A stretch of 24,890 nt of DNA, taken from Planctomycetaceae bacterium UBA2671 (GTDB taxonomy: Bacteria > Planctomycetota > Planctomycetia > Planctomycetales > Planctomycetaceae). The translations under genes were made by a program, and so were the position numbers. Location: positions 17,512 to 42,401 of the forward strand of contig DEML01000073.1 in the NCBI GenBank assembly GCA_002359185.1, written 5' to 3'. Positions 6,656-14,846 of the stretch are shown here, piece by piece. Numbering within the stretch: the stretch's first letter is position 1; every line of letters starts with the position of its first letter. The notes below the pieces were generated by a model, which saw only the letters and a list, made by a program, of their open reading frames with translations, did no database searches and was not told the DNA's origin.

Positions 6656-9600
6656 ATGTTCTCCAAATCAGGCTGGAAATTTTCCATTGATGCTGGCGGA
6701 ACCTTCACAGACTTGGTTGCTCAGTGCCCTGACGGTTCAATTGTCACTCATAAAATTCTCTCGTCTGGGGTTGTTAAAGGACAAATTCAGCAAATCGCCG
6801 ATTCCTGCCTGACTGATACGTCGCGAATTGGAGATCCCGATAATGTCTGGCGGGGCTACAAATTCACAATTAAGCATCCCACTGCCCCGCCGTTTAGCAC
6901 AACAGTGGTGAGTTCGTCTGGAATGACCGGGGAATTACAATTCTCAGTAGAAATTCCCGATTTCCTGCTGGGTTCAACTTACGAACTGACCAGTGACGAA
7001 CAGGCTCCTGTCATCGGAATTCGCTACCTATTAAGGTTGGATCGACTCGCTCCCATCCCGCCACTTGATCTGCGGCTCGGCACTACTCGCGGCACAAATG
7101 CCCTGCTCGAACGTCGTGGAGCCCGCTGTGCGTACATCACAACTACTGGATTTCGAGATGCTCTCATCATTGGCCATCAGGATCGTCCCCGGCTGTTCGA
7201 TCTCAATATTCAGAAACCACTCCCCCTGCACGAGAGAGTCATTGAAATTGACGAAAGAATTTCGGCTGAAGGTGAAATCATTCAACCGATCGATCTGGGA
7301 AAAGCCAGTGAATCACTACAAAAACTGAAAGAGTATAAGATCGATTCCATCGCCATCTGCTTGCTGCATGCCTGGCGAAATCCTGTTCATGAGCGGCAAC
7401 TCGGGGCTCTGGCCCACGAACTTGGCTTCATGGAAATCAGCCTCTCACATGAAGTCAGTCCGGCTCTTGGCTTGATTGCTCGCGGTGATACGACACTCGT
7501 GAATGCGTACCTGAATCCCGTCCTCGGGACATATCTCGATTCCATACGCACCTCTCTGCCCGGCTCTTCCATTAAACTGATGTCTTCCAGTGGCGGTCTG
7601 GTCTCAGCCGATCATTTCAGTGGCAAAGACAGTATTCTTTCCGGTCCAGCAGGCGGAGTTGTCGGCCTGGCAGAAATCGCCCGGCTGCGAGGATTCTCGA
7701 AAATCATCGGCTTCGACATGGGGGGAACGAGTACCGATGTCTGCCGATACGATGGGCAGTTTCATCGCGAATTTGAAACGACAAAAGCTGGTGTCCGTCT
7801 GGCTACACCCATGCTGGCAATCGAAACGGTGGCTGCTGGCGGCGGGAGCATTTGTCATTTCGATGGTGTGCGTTTGCAGGTCGGTCCTCAATCGGCAGGC
7901 GCAAACCCTGGCCCCTGCTGCTACGGCAATGATGGTCCGCTGACGATCACCGATATGAACGTGATCACTGGACGCGTACTGCCTCAACATTTTCCGTTTG
8001 CTCTGGATGTCGAATCTGTTCGAAAAAAACTAGCCACACTTTGCCAGCAGATAGCCGACTCTTCTCTCGCGCAAAATTTCACTCCGGAAGATTTGGCGGA
8101 AGGCTTTCTGGAAATTGCCAACATCCGCATGGCACGAGCGATTCGCAAAGTTTCTGCTGCTCGTGGATACGATCCCGCAGAACACGTACTGGTCAGTTTT
8201 GGAGGAGCCGGTGGTCAGCACGCCTGTTCAATTGCTAATGAATTAGGCATCCAGAAAATCATCATTCATCCGCTGGCAGGATTATTCAGCGCATATGGAA
8301 TCGGCTGTGGTGATCAACGTCAGATTGAATCCCAATCGGTGCTTCAACCTCTGCAAGAAATCACGGAATCAGAACTGACAGATCAATTCCTTTTTCTGGA
8401 ACAGACCGCTCAGAAAGCACTGAGAGATCAAGGAGTGGAACCGAATCAATTCGACACTGCAGAATTCTCACTCGATATGAGATATGCCGGCACCGAAACT
8501 CCACTCACAATTTCTCAACCTGAGGATGGAGATTTCTCGAAGGCTTTCCGTCAGGAATTCCACACACGGTTCGGTTATTCTCGACCAGAACAACCCATTG
8601 AAGTCGCGACGGCTCGCGCCGAAGTCATAGCCAAAACACCACGATTCAATTCGACCAATACCGAGACAAATCATCCTGAGATGAACCAGAAACAGGCCAT
8701 TGACTCACAGACTCACAACATTTTCATAAATGGAAGCTGGCAATCTGCTCAAGTTTATGATCTTCATCAGATTCCACCGGGATTAGAAATCAGCGGCCCG
8801 GCCATCCTGCTCGAAAAACATTCTACGATTCTCATTGCCCCGGCTTTTCGCTCAGTCATCGATGAAGCAAGATTACTAACCATCACTCCAATAGAATCCA
8901 ATCAAACAACCCAACACACAAATTCCCTCAGTGAAAAAACATCGCCAATTCTACTGGAGTTGTTTCACAATCATTTTGCATCGATCGCCGAACAAATGGG
9001 CGAAACTCTTCGTCAGACCGCTCAATCGGTCAACGTGAAAGAACGTCTCGATTACAGCTGTGCCGTGTTCGATCGATCGGGAGCATTAATTGCCAACGCG
9101 CCCCATGTTCCCGTGCACCTTGGAGCGATGGGCGAAACAGTCAAACATCTGCTGGCCGAGTTTCCAGCGATGCAAGCGGGGGATGCGTATATTACGAACG
9201 ATCCTTATCGAGGCGGATCGCATCTTCCCGATGTCACCATTGTTACACCGATGTTCTCCGGTACCGAACAGAAGCAGCAATTTCTGGTCGCCTCTCGAGC
9301 GCATCATGCCGAGATCGGCGGCATCACTCCCGGCAGCATGCCTCCCTTTTCGAAAACACTGGCCGAGGAAGGGGTCGTCATCCGACCATTTCGCCTACTC
9401 TCAGCCGAGGCTGATTATTTTGAGGAACTCCGAAGCCTCCTCTGTTCTGGAAAATATCCGTCGCGAAAAGTCGAGGAAAATCTAGCCGATATGCGGGCAC
9501 AACTGGCAGCCAATCAGGTTGGAGTTCGCTTACTCGAACAATTAACCCAGGAACATTCCTCCGAACTGGTCAATCATTATGTGACACAAATCCGTCGAGC

Positions 9601-10531
9601 AGCTGCAGAGAAAACGAGACTTTCACTTGACCGCTTGCCCCAAAAACAGATGACATTTACCGATCACCTCGATGACGGCAGCCCGATCAAAGTCTCGATC
9701 ACACGAACAAGCGAACGCGTCACTGTCGATTTCACTGGCACAGGACCAGTCCTCAAATCGAACCTGAATGCCAATCGAGCCATTGTGACCGCTGCAGTGC
9801 TGTATGTTTTTCGTTGTCTTATCGATGAAGACATTCCTCTCAATAGCGGTGTGCTCGATGTCATCGACATTGTTCTGCCGGAATGTCTACTCAATCCTCC
9901 CGGCAATCCTGATCCTGCCCTCTGCCCAGCGGTCGTTGGTGGAAATGTGGAGACTTCCCAACGTGTAGTCGATGTCTTGCTGGGTGCGCTACAGCTTGCG
10001 GCTGCCAGCCAAGGAACGATGAACAACCTGACCTTCGGCGATCAAACCTTCGGCTACTACGAAACCATCTGCGGCGGCAGTGGTGCCACTTCCCAAGCGA
10101 GCGGTTGCGATGCCGTGCACACGCACATGACAAACACCCGCCTGACCGATGTCGAAATCCTGGAACATCGCTATCCGATCCGCGTCATTCAACATGCGAT
10201 TCGTAAATACTCTGGAGGCGCAGGAAAGCATCGGGGCGGCAACGGATTGATTCGCGAACTCGAATTTCTTCAACCGCTCTCAGCGACGTTACTCGCTCAG
10301 CGAAGAAAAGCGTTTCTCCCCTTTGGATTGCAAGGCGGAGGGTCAGGTCAAGCCGGCAGAACCACCTGGTCTCAGGCGGAAGCAGGTCGTTCACAGGAAC
10401 TCGAAGGCTGCTTTGCAATCCAGGTAAAACCGGGAGACCGATTAAAAATCGAAACCCCCGGCGGCGGAGGCTGGGGAACTGCGGAGCCAATGTCCATCGA
10501 CGGGATGGACCAGACGCGTGCGTCTGGTTAA
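6656..10531 (+). CDS. Fused HyuA-HyuB hydantoinase/5-oxoprolinase-type enzyme
   Basis: Probable ATP-dependent 5-oxoprolinase (5-oxo-L-proline + ATP + water to glutamate) or related N-methylhydantoinase/acetone-carboxylase-family enzyme, cytoplasmic. At 1291 residues it is close to eukaryotic OPLAH. The HyuA half shows DAGGTFTDL (12-20), GTTRGTNALLERRGAR (142-157), GPAGGVVGLAEIA (about 329-341), GFDMGGTSTDVCR (about 351-363) and AAGGGSI (about 392-398). The HyuB half begins near 765, with ERLDYSCAVFD and NDPYRGGSHLPDV (about 848-860), and ends PGGGGWG. Between HKILSS and the GTTRGTN block there is an extra segment of roughly 80 residues. The last residues (DQTRASG) come from a palindromic repeat. 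It has no partner genes, and substrate is not provable from sequence. Confidence 0.9.
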   Translation: MFSKSGWKFSIDAGGTFTDLVAQCPDGSIVTHKILSSGVVKGQIQQIADSCLTDTSRIGDPDNVWRGYKFTIKHPTAPPFSTTVVSSSGMTGELQFSVEIPDFLLGSTYELTSDEQAPVIGIRYLLRLDRLAPIPPLDLRLGTTRGTNALLERRGARCAYITTTGFRDALIIGHQDRPRLFDLNIQKPLPLHERVIEIDERISAEGEIIQPIDLGKASESLQKLKEYKIDSIAICLLHAWRNPVHERQLGALAHELGFMEISLSHEVSPALGLIARGDTTLVNAYLNPVLGTYLDSIRTSLPGSSIKLMSSSGGLVSADHFSGKDSILSGPAGGVVGLAEIARLRGFSKIIGFDMGGTSTDVCRYDGQFHREFETTKAGVRLATPMLAIETVAAGGGSICHFDGVRLQVGPQSAGANPGPCCYGNDGPLTITDMNVITGRVLPQHFPFALDVESVRKKLATLCQQIADSSLAQNFTPEDLAEGFLEIANIRMARAIRKVSAARGYDPAEHVLVSFGGAGGQHACSIANELGIQKIIIHPLAGLFSAYGIGCGDQRQIESQSVLQPLQEITESELTDQFLFLEQTAQKALRDQGVEPNQFDTAEFSLDMRYAGTETPLTISQPEDGDFSKAFRQEFHTRFGYSRPEQPIEVATARAEVIAKTPRFNSTNTETNHPEMNQKQAIDSQTHNIFINGSWQSAQVYDLHQIPPGLEISGPAILLEKHSTILIAPAFRSVIDEARLLTITPIESNQTTQHTNSLSEKTSPILLELFHNHFASIAEQMGETLRQTAQSVNVKERLDYSCAVFDRSGALIANAPHVPVHLGAMGETVKHLLAEFPAMQAGDAYITNDPYRGGSHLPDVTIVTPMFSGTEQKQQFLVASRAHHAEIGGITPGSMPPFSKTLAEEGVVIRPFRLLSAEADYFEELRSLLCSGKYPSRKVEENLADMRAQLAANQVGVRLLEQLTQEHSSELVNHYVTQIRRAAAEKTRLSLDRLPQKQMTFTDHLDDGSPIKVSITRTSERVTVDFTGTGPVLKSNLNANRAIVTAAVLYVFRCLIDEDIPLNSGVLDVIDIVLPECLLNPPGNPDPALCPAVVGGNVETSQRVVDVLLGALQLAAASQGTMNNLTFGDQTFGYYETICGGSGATSQASGCDAVHTHMTNTRLTDVEILEHRYPIRVIQHAIRKYSGGAGKHRGGNGLIRELEFLQPLSATLLAQRRKAFLPFGLQGGGSGQAGRTTWSQAEAGRSQELEGCFAIQVKPGDRLKIETPGGGGWGTAEPMSIDGMDQTRASG
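10509..10528. repeat. 20-bp palindrome forming the 3' end of the oxoprolinase gene
   Basis: ACCAGACGC-GT-GCGTCTGGT is a perfect 9+9 palindrome around a two-base centre. It lies inside the last codons of the HyuA-HyuB gene, with the stop codon immediately after. The strict symmetry suggests a dispersed palindromic element that has been taken into the reading frame. Confidence 0.75.
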
Positions 10532-10592
10532 CGAAGTCACAAGAATAACGAAGAGGAGTTGAAATAAACCACTTGTTGCAATGCATCTCAAC

Positions 10593-10811
10593 TCACGAGT
10601 CATGGCCATCTCTCTGCTCTTCATTGGGTAGCAATTTCTCATCTGCCTTTGCGGCCTCAGAATTCTCTTGAGCCTGACGGATCAAATTCTGATACGTCTC
10701 TTCATCTGTCAGGCAATAGACGCCGCTTTGCGTCATTTTGAGAATTTTTAATCGCTTATTTCCCCGAAGTGCACGTGCGACATGCGGCAACGGCTGTACC
10801 TTGATGATCAT
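10593..10811 (-). CDS. Small basic-then-acidic protein of unknown function
   Basis: A 72-residue ORF that I do not recognise. The N-terminal half is basic (KVQPLPHVARALRGNKRLKI), the middle reads MTQSGVYCLTDEETYQNLI, and the tail is rich in Glu, Asp, Asn and Lys. It begins with ATG at 10811 and has TAAGGG about eight bases upstream, a reasonable ribosome-binding site. The ordered basic core and the spacing support a real gene, but it could be a chance ORF. It lies downstream of alaS in the same direction, separated by a large inverted repeat, and is convergent with the oxoprolinase gene. Confidence 0.5.
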   Translation of the reverse strand: MIIKVQPLPHVARALRGNKRLKILKMTQSGVYCLTDEETYQNLIRQAQENSEAAKADEKLLPNEEQRDGHDS

Positions 10812-11138
10812 TAATCGCCCTTACCTGAGCCCTGTCAACTACTTTCCCCAGTGGTGGGGAGATCATACCGACAGGAACTCAGATGCAAAGCCGACCGTTC
10901 AATTGAGGCCAATTCTTAACAGCTTCTCCATGAACTTCACCAAACCTTCACGGAACTGCAATCTGAACGTTGAATTTTAGCAAGCAACATGGCGGGTGGC
11001 GGGGGCGCTCCGTGTCAACGGAAGCCCCCGGACGTTTGACTTTCGGGGGCTTCTCTTCGAGAGCGCCCCCGCCACCCGTTATTCGATTTCATTCGAACCT
11101 GTTCCGAAGGAGGACCTTGGAAACAAGACAAACATCAC
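10812..11138. other. Intergenic region between alaS and the small ORF
   Basis: This 327-base region holds the nested inverted repeat at 10993-11078. It also has a small hairpin, TCCCCA-GTGG-TGGGGA (10845-10860), upstream of the small minus-strand ORF. I see no further gene in it. Confidence 0.5.
10993..11078. repeat. Nested double inverted repeat (GGGTGGCGGGGGCGCTC family)
   Basis: Outer arms of 18 bases (10993-11010 and 11061-11078) are perfect reverse complements. Inside them is a second perfect 10-base pair, GAAGCCCCCG (11021-11030) and CGGGGGCTTC (11044-11053), around a 13-base loop. The whole unit of 86 bases could form a long two-stage hairpin in RNA or a cruciform in DNA. It lies downstream of alaS. 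One arm recurs at each end of the window (1-17 and 24869-24890). Confidence 0.92.
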
Positions 11139-13751
11139 TTACTTCTGAAGTTGTTCACGATAATACTGTAAGCCAGCTTCGAGAGCTTTTGAGATTCCTG
11201 CAGGATCCTTGCCGCCCGCTTCTGCCAGATCAGGACGTCCTCCTCCGCCACCCTGCACCAGTTTAGCAGCTGCTTTCACACAGTTCGACGCATTAATCCC
11301 CTGCTTCGTCAATTCTGAAGTCACCCCAGCCAGCAAGGCAACTCGTCCATCGATTTCGGTAGCCAGAATGACGACGGCTTTTGTTTTCTTTCGCAGACGA
11401 TCGGCATAATCCCGCAGCACATCCTTATCGACATTGTCGAGTTGATGAGCGATCAGGGAAACATCTCCGATTTTTTCTGCCTTCGCGAGCAGATCGTTCA
11501 CGTCATCGCCAATCGATTGCCGCATCTGATCAGAAAGTTTTCGCTTGGCATCTTTGAGATCATTCTGCAACTGCTGAATTTTCCGAACGACTTCATCCGT
11601 CGATCCGACTTTCAATTCGGACATCACTTCCTTCAGCACGGCTTCCTTGGCCCGCACTTCCGAAATTGCCTTTTCGCCGGTATAGGCCACAAGACGCCGT
11701 ACACCTTTGGCAACCGGTTCCTCGGCGATCACTTTGAACATCCCAACCTGTCCGGTGTTGGTCAAATGGATCCCGCCGCAAAGTTCTTTGCTGAAATCGC
11801 CCATGGAGACTACGCGAACGAAGTCCGGATACTTCTCGCCGAACAACGCCATCGCACCGGCTTCACGAGCCTCGGCAATCGGTAGCATTTTTGTGGAGAC
11901 GCTTGCCCCCTCGGATATGTATGTGTTGACGATGTCTTCAATGACAGTCAATTCTTCGGCAGTGAGTGGTCGCTTGTGAGCAAAGTCGAAGCGGAGTTCA
12001 TCCTGTTGAACTTTCGATCCCCGCTGCGTCGCTCCTTCACCCAATGTTGTCCGCAGTGCATGGTGCATGATGTGAGTCGCCGAGTGAGCGCGACTGATGC
12101 CATCCCGACGATCAGCATCTACAGTAGCCACCAATTCCTGATCGATACCAATCTTACCCTTTTTCAGATGGCCAATGTGCAGCCAGAGTTCGCCATCTTT
12201 CTGCGTATCCTGCACATCAAATTCGATGCCCTCGGCAGTCAATGAACCAACATCTCCCACCTGTCCACCGGACTCGGCATAGAAAGGCGTGCGGTCCAGC
12301 ACAATGGCGACGAGATCTTTGTGTCCGACTTCGTTCAACTCTTCAACCAACTGCTTTTCAGCAATGATGCCAACCACTTTTGCAGTCGCTTCGGTCGAAT
12401 CGTATCCCAGGAATTCGGTATTGCCGGACGTTTTGCGAATGGCATCGAGCGGGCCTTCTGCCATGACGGATTTTTGCTTACCAGCATTCGAGATGATGCC
12501 GTGTTCTTCCATCAGAGTTTCAAAACCAGAACGATCAACCTTCAGGTTATGCTTGGCAGCCAGGGCTTCCGTCAACTCATACAGGAAGCCATCGGTCGTA
12601 TGCAGATGAAACGCTTCTTCTCCCGGAATGACACCAGAGGATTTGGCATTATCGAGACATTTATTGAAGCGGTTCAAGCCCCGTTCAATCGTATCGAGGA
12701 AGGCAGACTCTTCTTCGCGAATTGCTTCCTGAACCGACTGTGTCGTCTCCTTCAATTCTGGATACGGTTTGCTGAGCATCTCGACAACTTTGGGAACGAG
12801 TGTATGCAGTACCGGTTCCTGTTTACCGATCAGGTAAGACTCCAGCACGGCTCGTCGTAGCAACTGCCGCACCACATAGCCCTGCTCTTTGTTGTCCGGC
12901 AGAACATTCTCATGCACGCACATCGTGACGGCTCGAACATGATCGGCAATACGTCGCATCGCACGCCCATGTTCGCCAGCGTAGGTGTATTTTGATCCGA
13001 GCACTTCGCCGACAGTTTCACAGAGCGGTTTCAGCGTATCGATTTCGAAATTGCTTTCGACACCCTGCAATGTCGAAGCGGTTCGTTCGAGGCCCATGCC
13101 GGTGTCGATATTTTTCATCGGCAATGGACGCAGATTGTCTGGTGGAGAGCCGACGCGGTTAAATTGTGTGAACACCAGATTCCAGATTTCCACACATTTT
13201 CCGCCGCCCGGCGGGTGATAATAAATTTCGCTACACGGCCCGCAAACACCATCCGGCCCATCGGTTGGAGCCCCGGCTGGCCAGAAGTTTTCGTATTCGT
13301 CCTCGCGGGAAATCCGTTTCGGATCGAGTCCAATTTCTTTTTCCCAGATATTGAAGGCTTCATCGTCATCGAGATAAACGGTGACCGTCAAACGCTCGGG
13401 ATCGAGCCCCAACCATTTTTTGGTCGTCAGAAATTCCCAGGCCCAGTGAATCGCTTCCTTTTTGAAGTAATCCCCGAACGAGAAGTTCCCGAGCATTTCG
13501 AAGAAGGTGTGATGATATGCTGTCACACCGACATTGCTGATATCGCCCGTACGCAGACACTTCTGGCAAGTCGTTGCTTTGCTGAATTCGAGCTGACCAA
13601 TTCCCAGAAACTGATTCTTGAACTGATTCATCCCAGCCGGTGTGAACAGAACGGTCGGATCGTTCGGCACGAGAACATCACTCGGGCGGCGGACACAGCC
13701 TTTTTCGGTAAAGAAATCGAGGTAGGCATCGCGTAAGTCGTCAGTATTCAT
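11139..13751 (-). CDS. alaS: Alanyl-tRNA synthetase
   Basis: Class II synthetase that charges tRNA-Ala in the cytoplasm and hydrolyses mischarged Ser/Gly-tRNA-Ala. At 870 residues it matches the bacterial length. The catalytic core has VLFTPAGMNQFKNQFLG (about 33-49), TTCQKCLRTGDI and HHTFFEMLGNFSFGDYF. The editing domain carries the metal site HSATH (H556, H560) and CGGIH (C658, H662). The C-terminal DHHA1/C-Ala domain ends GGGGGRPDLAEAGGKDP followed by a short helix. The ATG at 13751 gives the expected N-terminus (MNTDDLRDAYLDFFTEKGC). No strong Shine-Dalgarno was seen. It is apparently monocistronic. Confidence 0.98.
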   Translation of the reverse strand: MNTDDLRDAYLDFFTEKGCVRRPSDVLVPNDPTVLFTPAGMNQFKNQFLGIGQLEFSKATTCQKCLRTGDISNVGVTAYHHTFFEMLGNFSFGDYFKKEAIHWAWEFLTTKKWLGLDPERLTVTVYLDDDEAFNIWEKEIGLDPKRISREDEYENFWPAGAPTDGPDGVCGPCSEIYYHPPGGGKCVEIWNLVFTQFNRVGSPPDNLRPLPMKNIDTGMGLERTASTLQGVESNFEIDTLKPLCETVGEVLGSKYTYAGEHGRAMRRIADHVRAVTMCVHENVLPDNKEQGYVVRQLLRRAVLESYLIGKQEPVLHTLVPKVVEMLSKPYPELKETTQSVQEAIREEESAFLDTIERGLNRFNKCLDNAKSSGVIPGEEAFHLHTTDGFLYELTEALAAKHNLKVDRSGFETLMEEHGIISNAGKQKSVMAEGPLDAIRKTSGNTEFLGYDSTEATAKVVGIIAEKQLVEELNEVGHKDLVAIVLDRTPFYAESGGQVGDVGSLTAEGIEFDVQDTQKDGELWLHIGHLKKGKIGIDQELVATVDADRRDGISRAHSATHIMHHALRTTLGEGATQRGSKVQQDELRFDFAHKRPLTAEELTVIEDIVNTYISEGASVSTKMLPIAEAREAGAMALFGEKYPDFVRVVSMGDFSKELCGGIHLTNTGQVGMFKVIAEEPVAKGVRRLVAYTGEKAISEVRAKEAVLKEVMSELKVGSTDEVVRKIQQLQNDLKDAKRKLSDQMRQSIGDDVNDLLAKAEKIGDVSLIAHQLDNVDKDVLRDYADRLRKKTKAVVILATEIDGRVALLAGVTSELTKQGINASNCVKAAAKLVQGGGGGRPDLAEAGGKDPAGISKALEAGLQYYREQLQK

Positions 13752-14170
13752 AGTTTACTTTGCTGTCGAACCGGAGTACCGGCACACTGGGTTTGCGGAA
13801 TCTATGGAGAGATGGCAGATTATTAGGGTAATTCAGACGAGATTATGATGATCGCAAGTCAGACGATCAAGGGCGGACAATTTATTGGAGGGGAAAGTCT
13901 CACCAGGAAACGAATGAATCCATCCAAATGCCAGGATTCAGATACGGTAACAGTCAACATATCATCAAAAACTGATTGTTGACCTAAACTTAGTTCAGTC
14001 TGAAAACAATAGCAAAATCGTCAATCCACTCAATCTACAAAATTGAACTGCGTTCATCCGCGGTTCTTAATTCTTAGAAAAGTGGAATGAGTACTGGTGA
14101 CTCGCTCAGCAAACTCAAACGGTAGTTTGTAACTCTTGAACAGAAATCCGGTTTCCATTTGGAACAAGGT
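13752..14170. other. Non-coding region upstream of alaS
   Basis: This 419-base region has no ORF I would call and no tRNA or T-box pattern that I could see. It should contain the alaS promoter. It holds a 7+7 inverted repeat (GTCAACA 13953-13959, TGTTGAC 13977-13983) and a hairpin, GAACTGCG-TTCATC-CGCGGTTC (14045-14066), that resembles a common dispersed bacterial repeat. Confidence 0.5.
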
Positions 14171-14470
14171 TTAAGTTGAAGCAACTGCTTTCAGGACACG
14201 GCTCAAGCGATCTGCGGCTTGTGTCTGTTCATCCGATTCTACCCATTCTACAACTAAGCCAGGGATGGAAATCAATTGTTCGACTGCGCCAATCACGGCT
14301 GATTCAAATGATTCCGCGGAACGAGTGAAGCAGATTCGAGTCTGACCATTCCGTCGTGAGATTGTGCCATCATATTCAATCGCAGCAGAGATTCTCCCTT
14401 CCTCGGCCTGCCCCAATTCGACCAGATCGCTCGGACCGGAAATCAAAATCTCAAAATCAAAATCTTTCAT
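14171..14470 (-). CDS. HicB-like partner protein of the HicA-like gene
   Basis: A 99-residue protein beginning MKDFDFEILISGPSDLVELG, with a mid-section ICFTRSAESFESAVIGAVEQL. The pattern (F-x-F-x-L strand, then F-x-R-x-A-x-S-x-x-x-A-I) resembles small proteins encoded next to HicA-like genes in cyanobacteria and actinobacteria, thought to act as antitoxins. Those relatives usually carry a C-terminal helix-turn-helix; this one stops shortly after the first domain, so no DNA-binding part is visible. The frame is open to 14539, but the ATG at 14470 has GGGGGA seven bases upstream and overlaps the end of the HicA-like gene by 14 bases, a typical coupled start. Function is inferred from pairing only. 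Confidence 0.65.
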   Translation of the reverse strand: MKDFDFEILISGPSDLVELGQAEEGRISAAIEYDGTISRRNGQTRICFTRSAESFESAVIGAVEQLISIPGLVVEWVESDEQTQAADRLSRVLKAVAST

Positions 14471-14705
14471 CGGGTTCCCCCATTTGCTGGTGAGGACATT
14501 TGTTGATTTCCCGCAAAATTCTTTGAGCTTCATGTTCATTGACCCGGGGTGTACTGTGAACGCGTATTATACAGCCTGATCGATCATGAAAGGGACAGTA
14601 AAGCTGGCCAAAAGGATGTCCCTGCGACATTTCAAATCTCCAGCCATTTTCCAAAGCGAACTCTATGGCAGCGCTAATCTCTTTATTGGGATGATATTTT
14701 GCCAT
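14457..14705 (-). CDS. HicA-like small protein (putative toxin)
   Basis: An 82-residue protein that looks like the HicA/YcfA double-stranded-RNA-binding-like fold: AIEFALENGWRFEMSQGHPF (13-32), then YCPFHDRSGC (36-45), IIRVHSTPR (46-54) and a C-terminal helix (EHEAQRILREIN, 57-68). HicA toxins are mRNA interferases with a catalytic His after a Gly; G29-H30 sits in that place. Cys37, His40, Cys45, Cys70 and His72 could also form a metal site, which is not a HicA feature. It is the first gene of a two-gene unit with a 14-base overlap, the arrangement expected of a toxin-antitoxin pair. Toxicity is not shown by the sequence. Confidence 0.65.
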   Translation of the reverse strand: MAKYHPNKEISAAIEFALENGWRFEMSQGHPFGQLYCPFHDRSGCIIRVHSTPRVNEHEAQRILREINKCPHQQMGEPDERF

Positions 14706-14846
14706 TTTCTCTTAGTGTTCATTCCAGAAAGAAGCTTCCGTTTCAAGGTATTATAGCAGGCCACTGGCTGGTTGTCACATTTGACTTTTGTTATCTTTGT
14801 GGACATTAATCAGTATATCTTTCCTTTTGCATTCCGGGAGTTCAGC

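Noticed and set aside
13953..13983. 7+7 inverted repeat upstream of alaS
   Set aside because: Short stem with a 17-base loop and no T-box or terminator features; could be chance.
13752..14170. Possible T-box or tRNA gene upstream of alaS
   Set aside because: No T-box core, no cloverleaf and no acceptor/T-arm consensus was seen.
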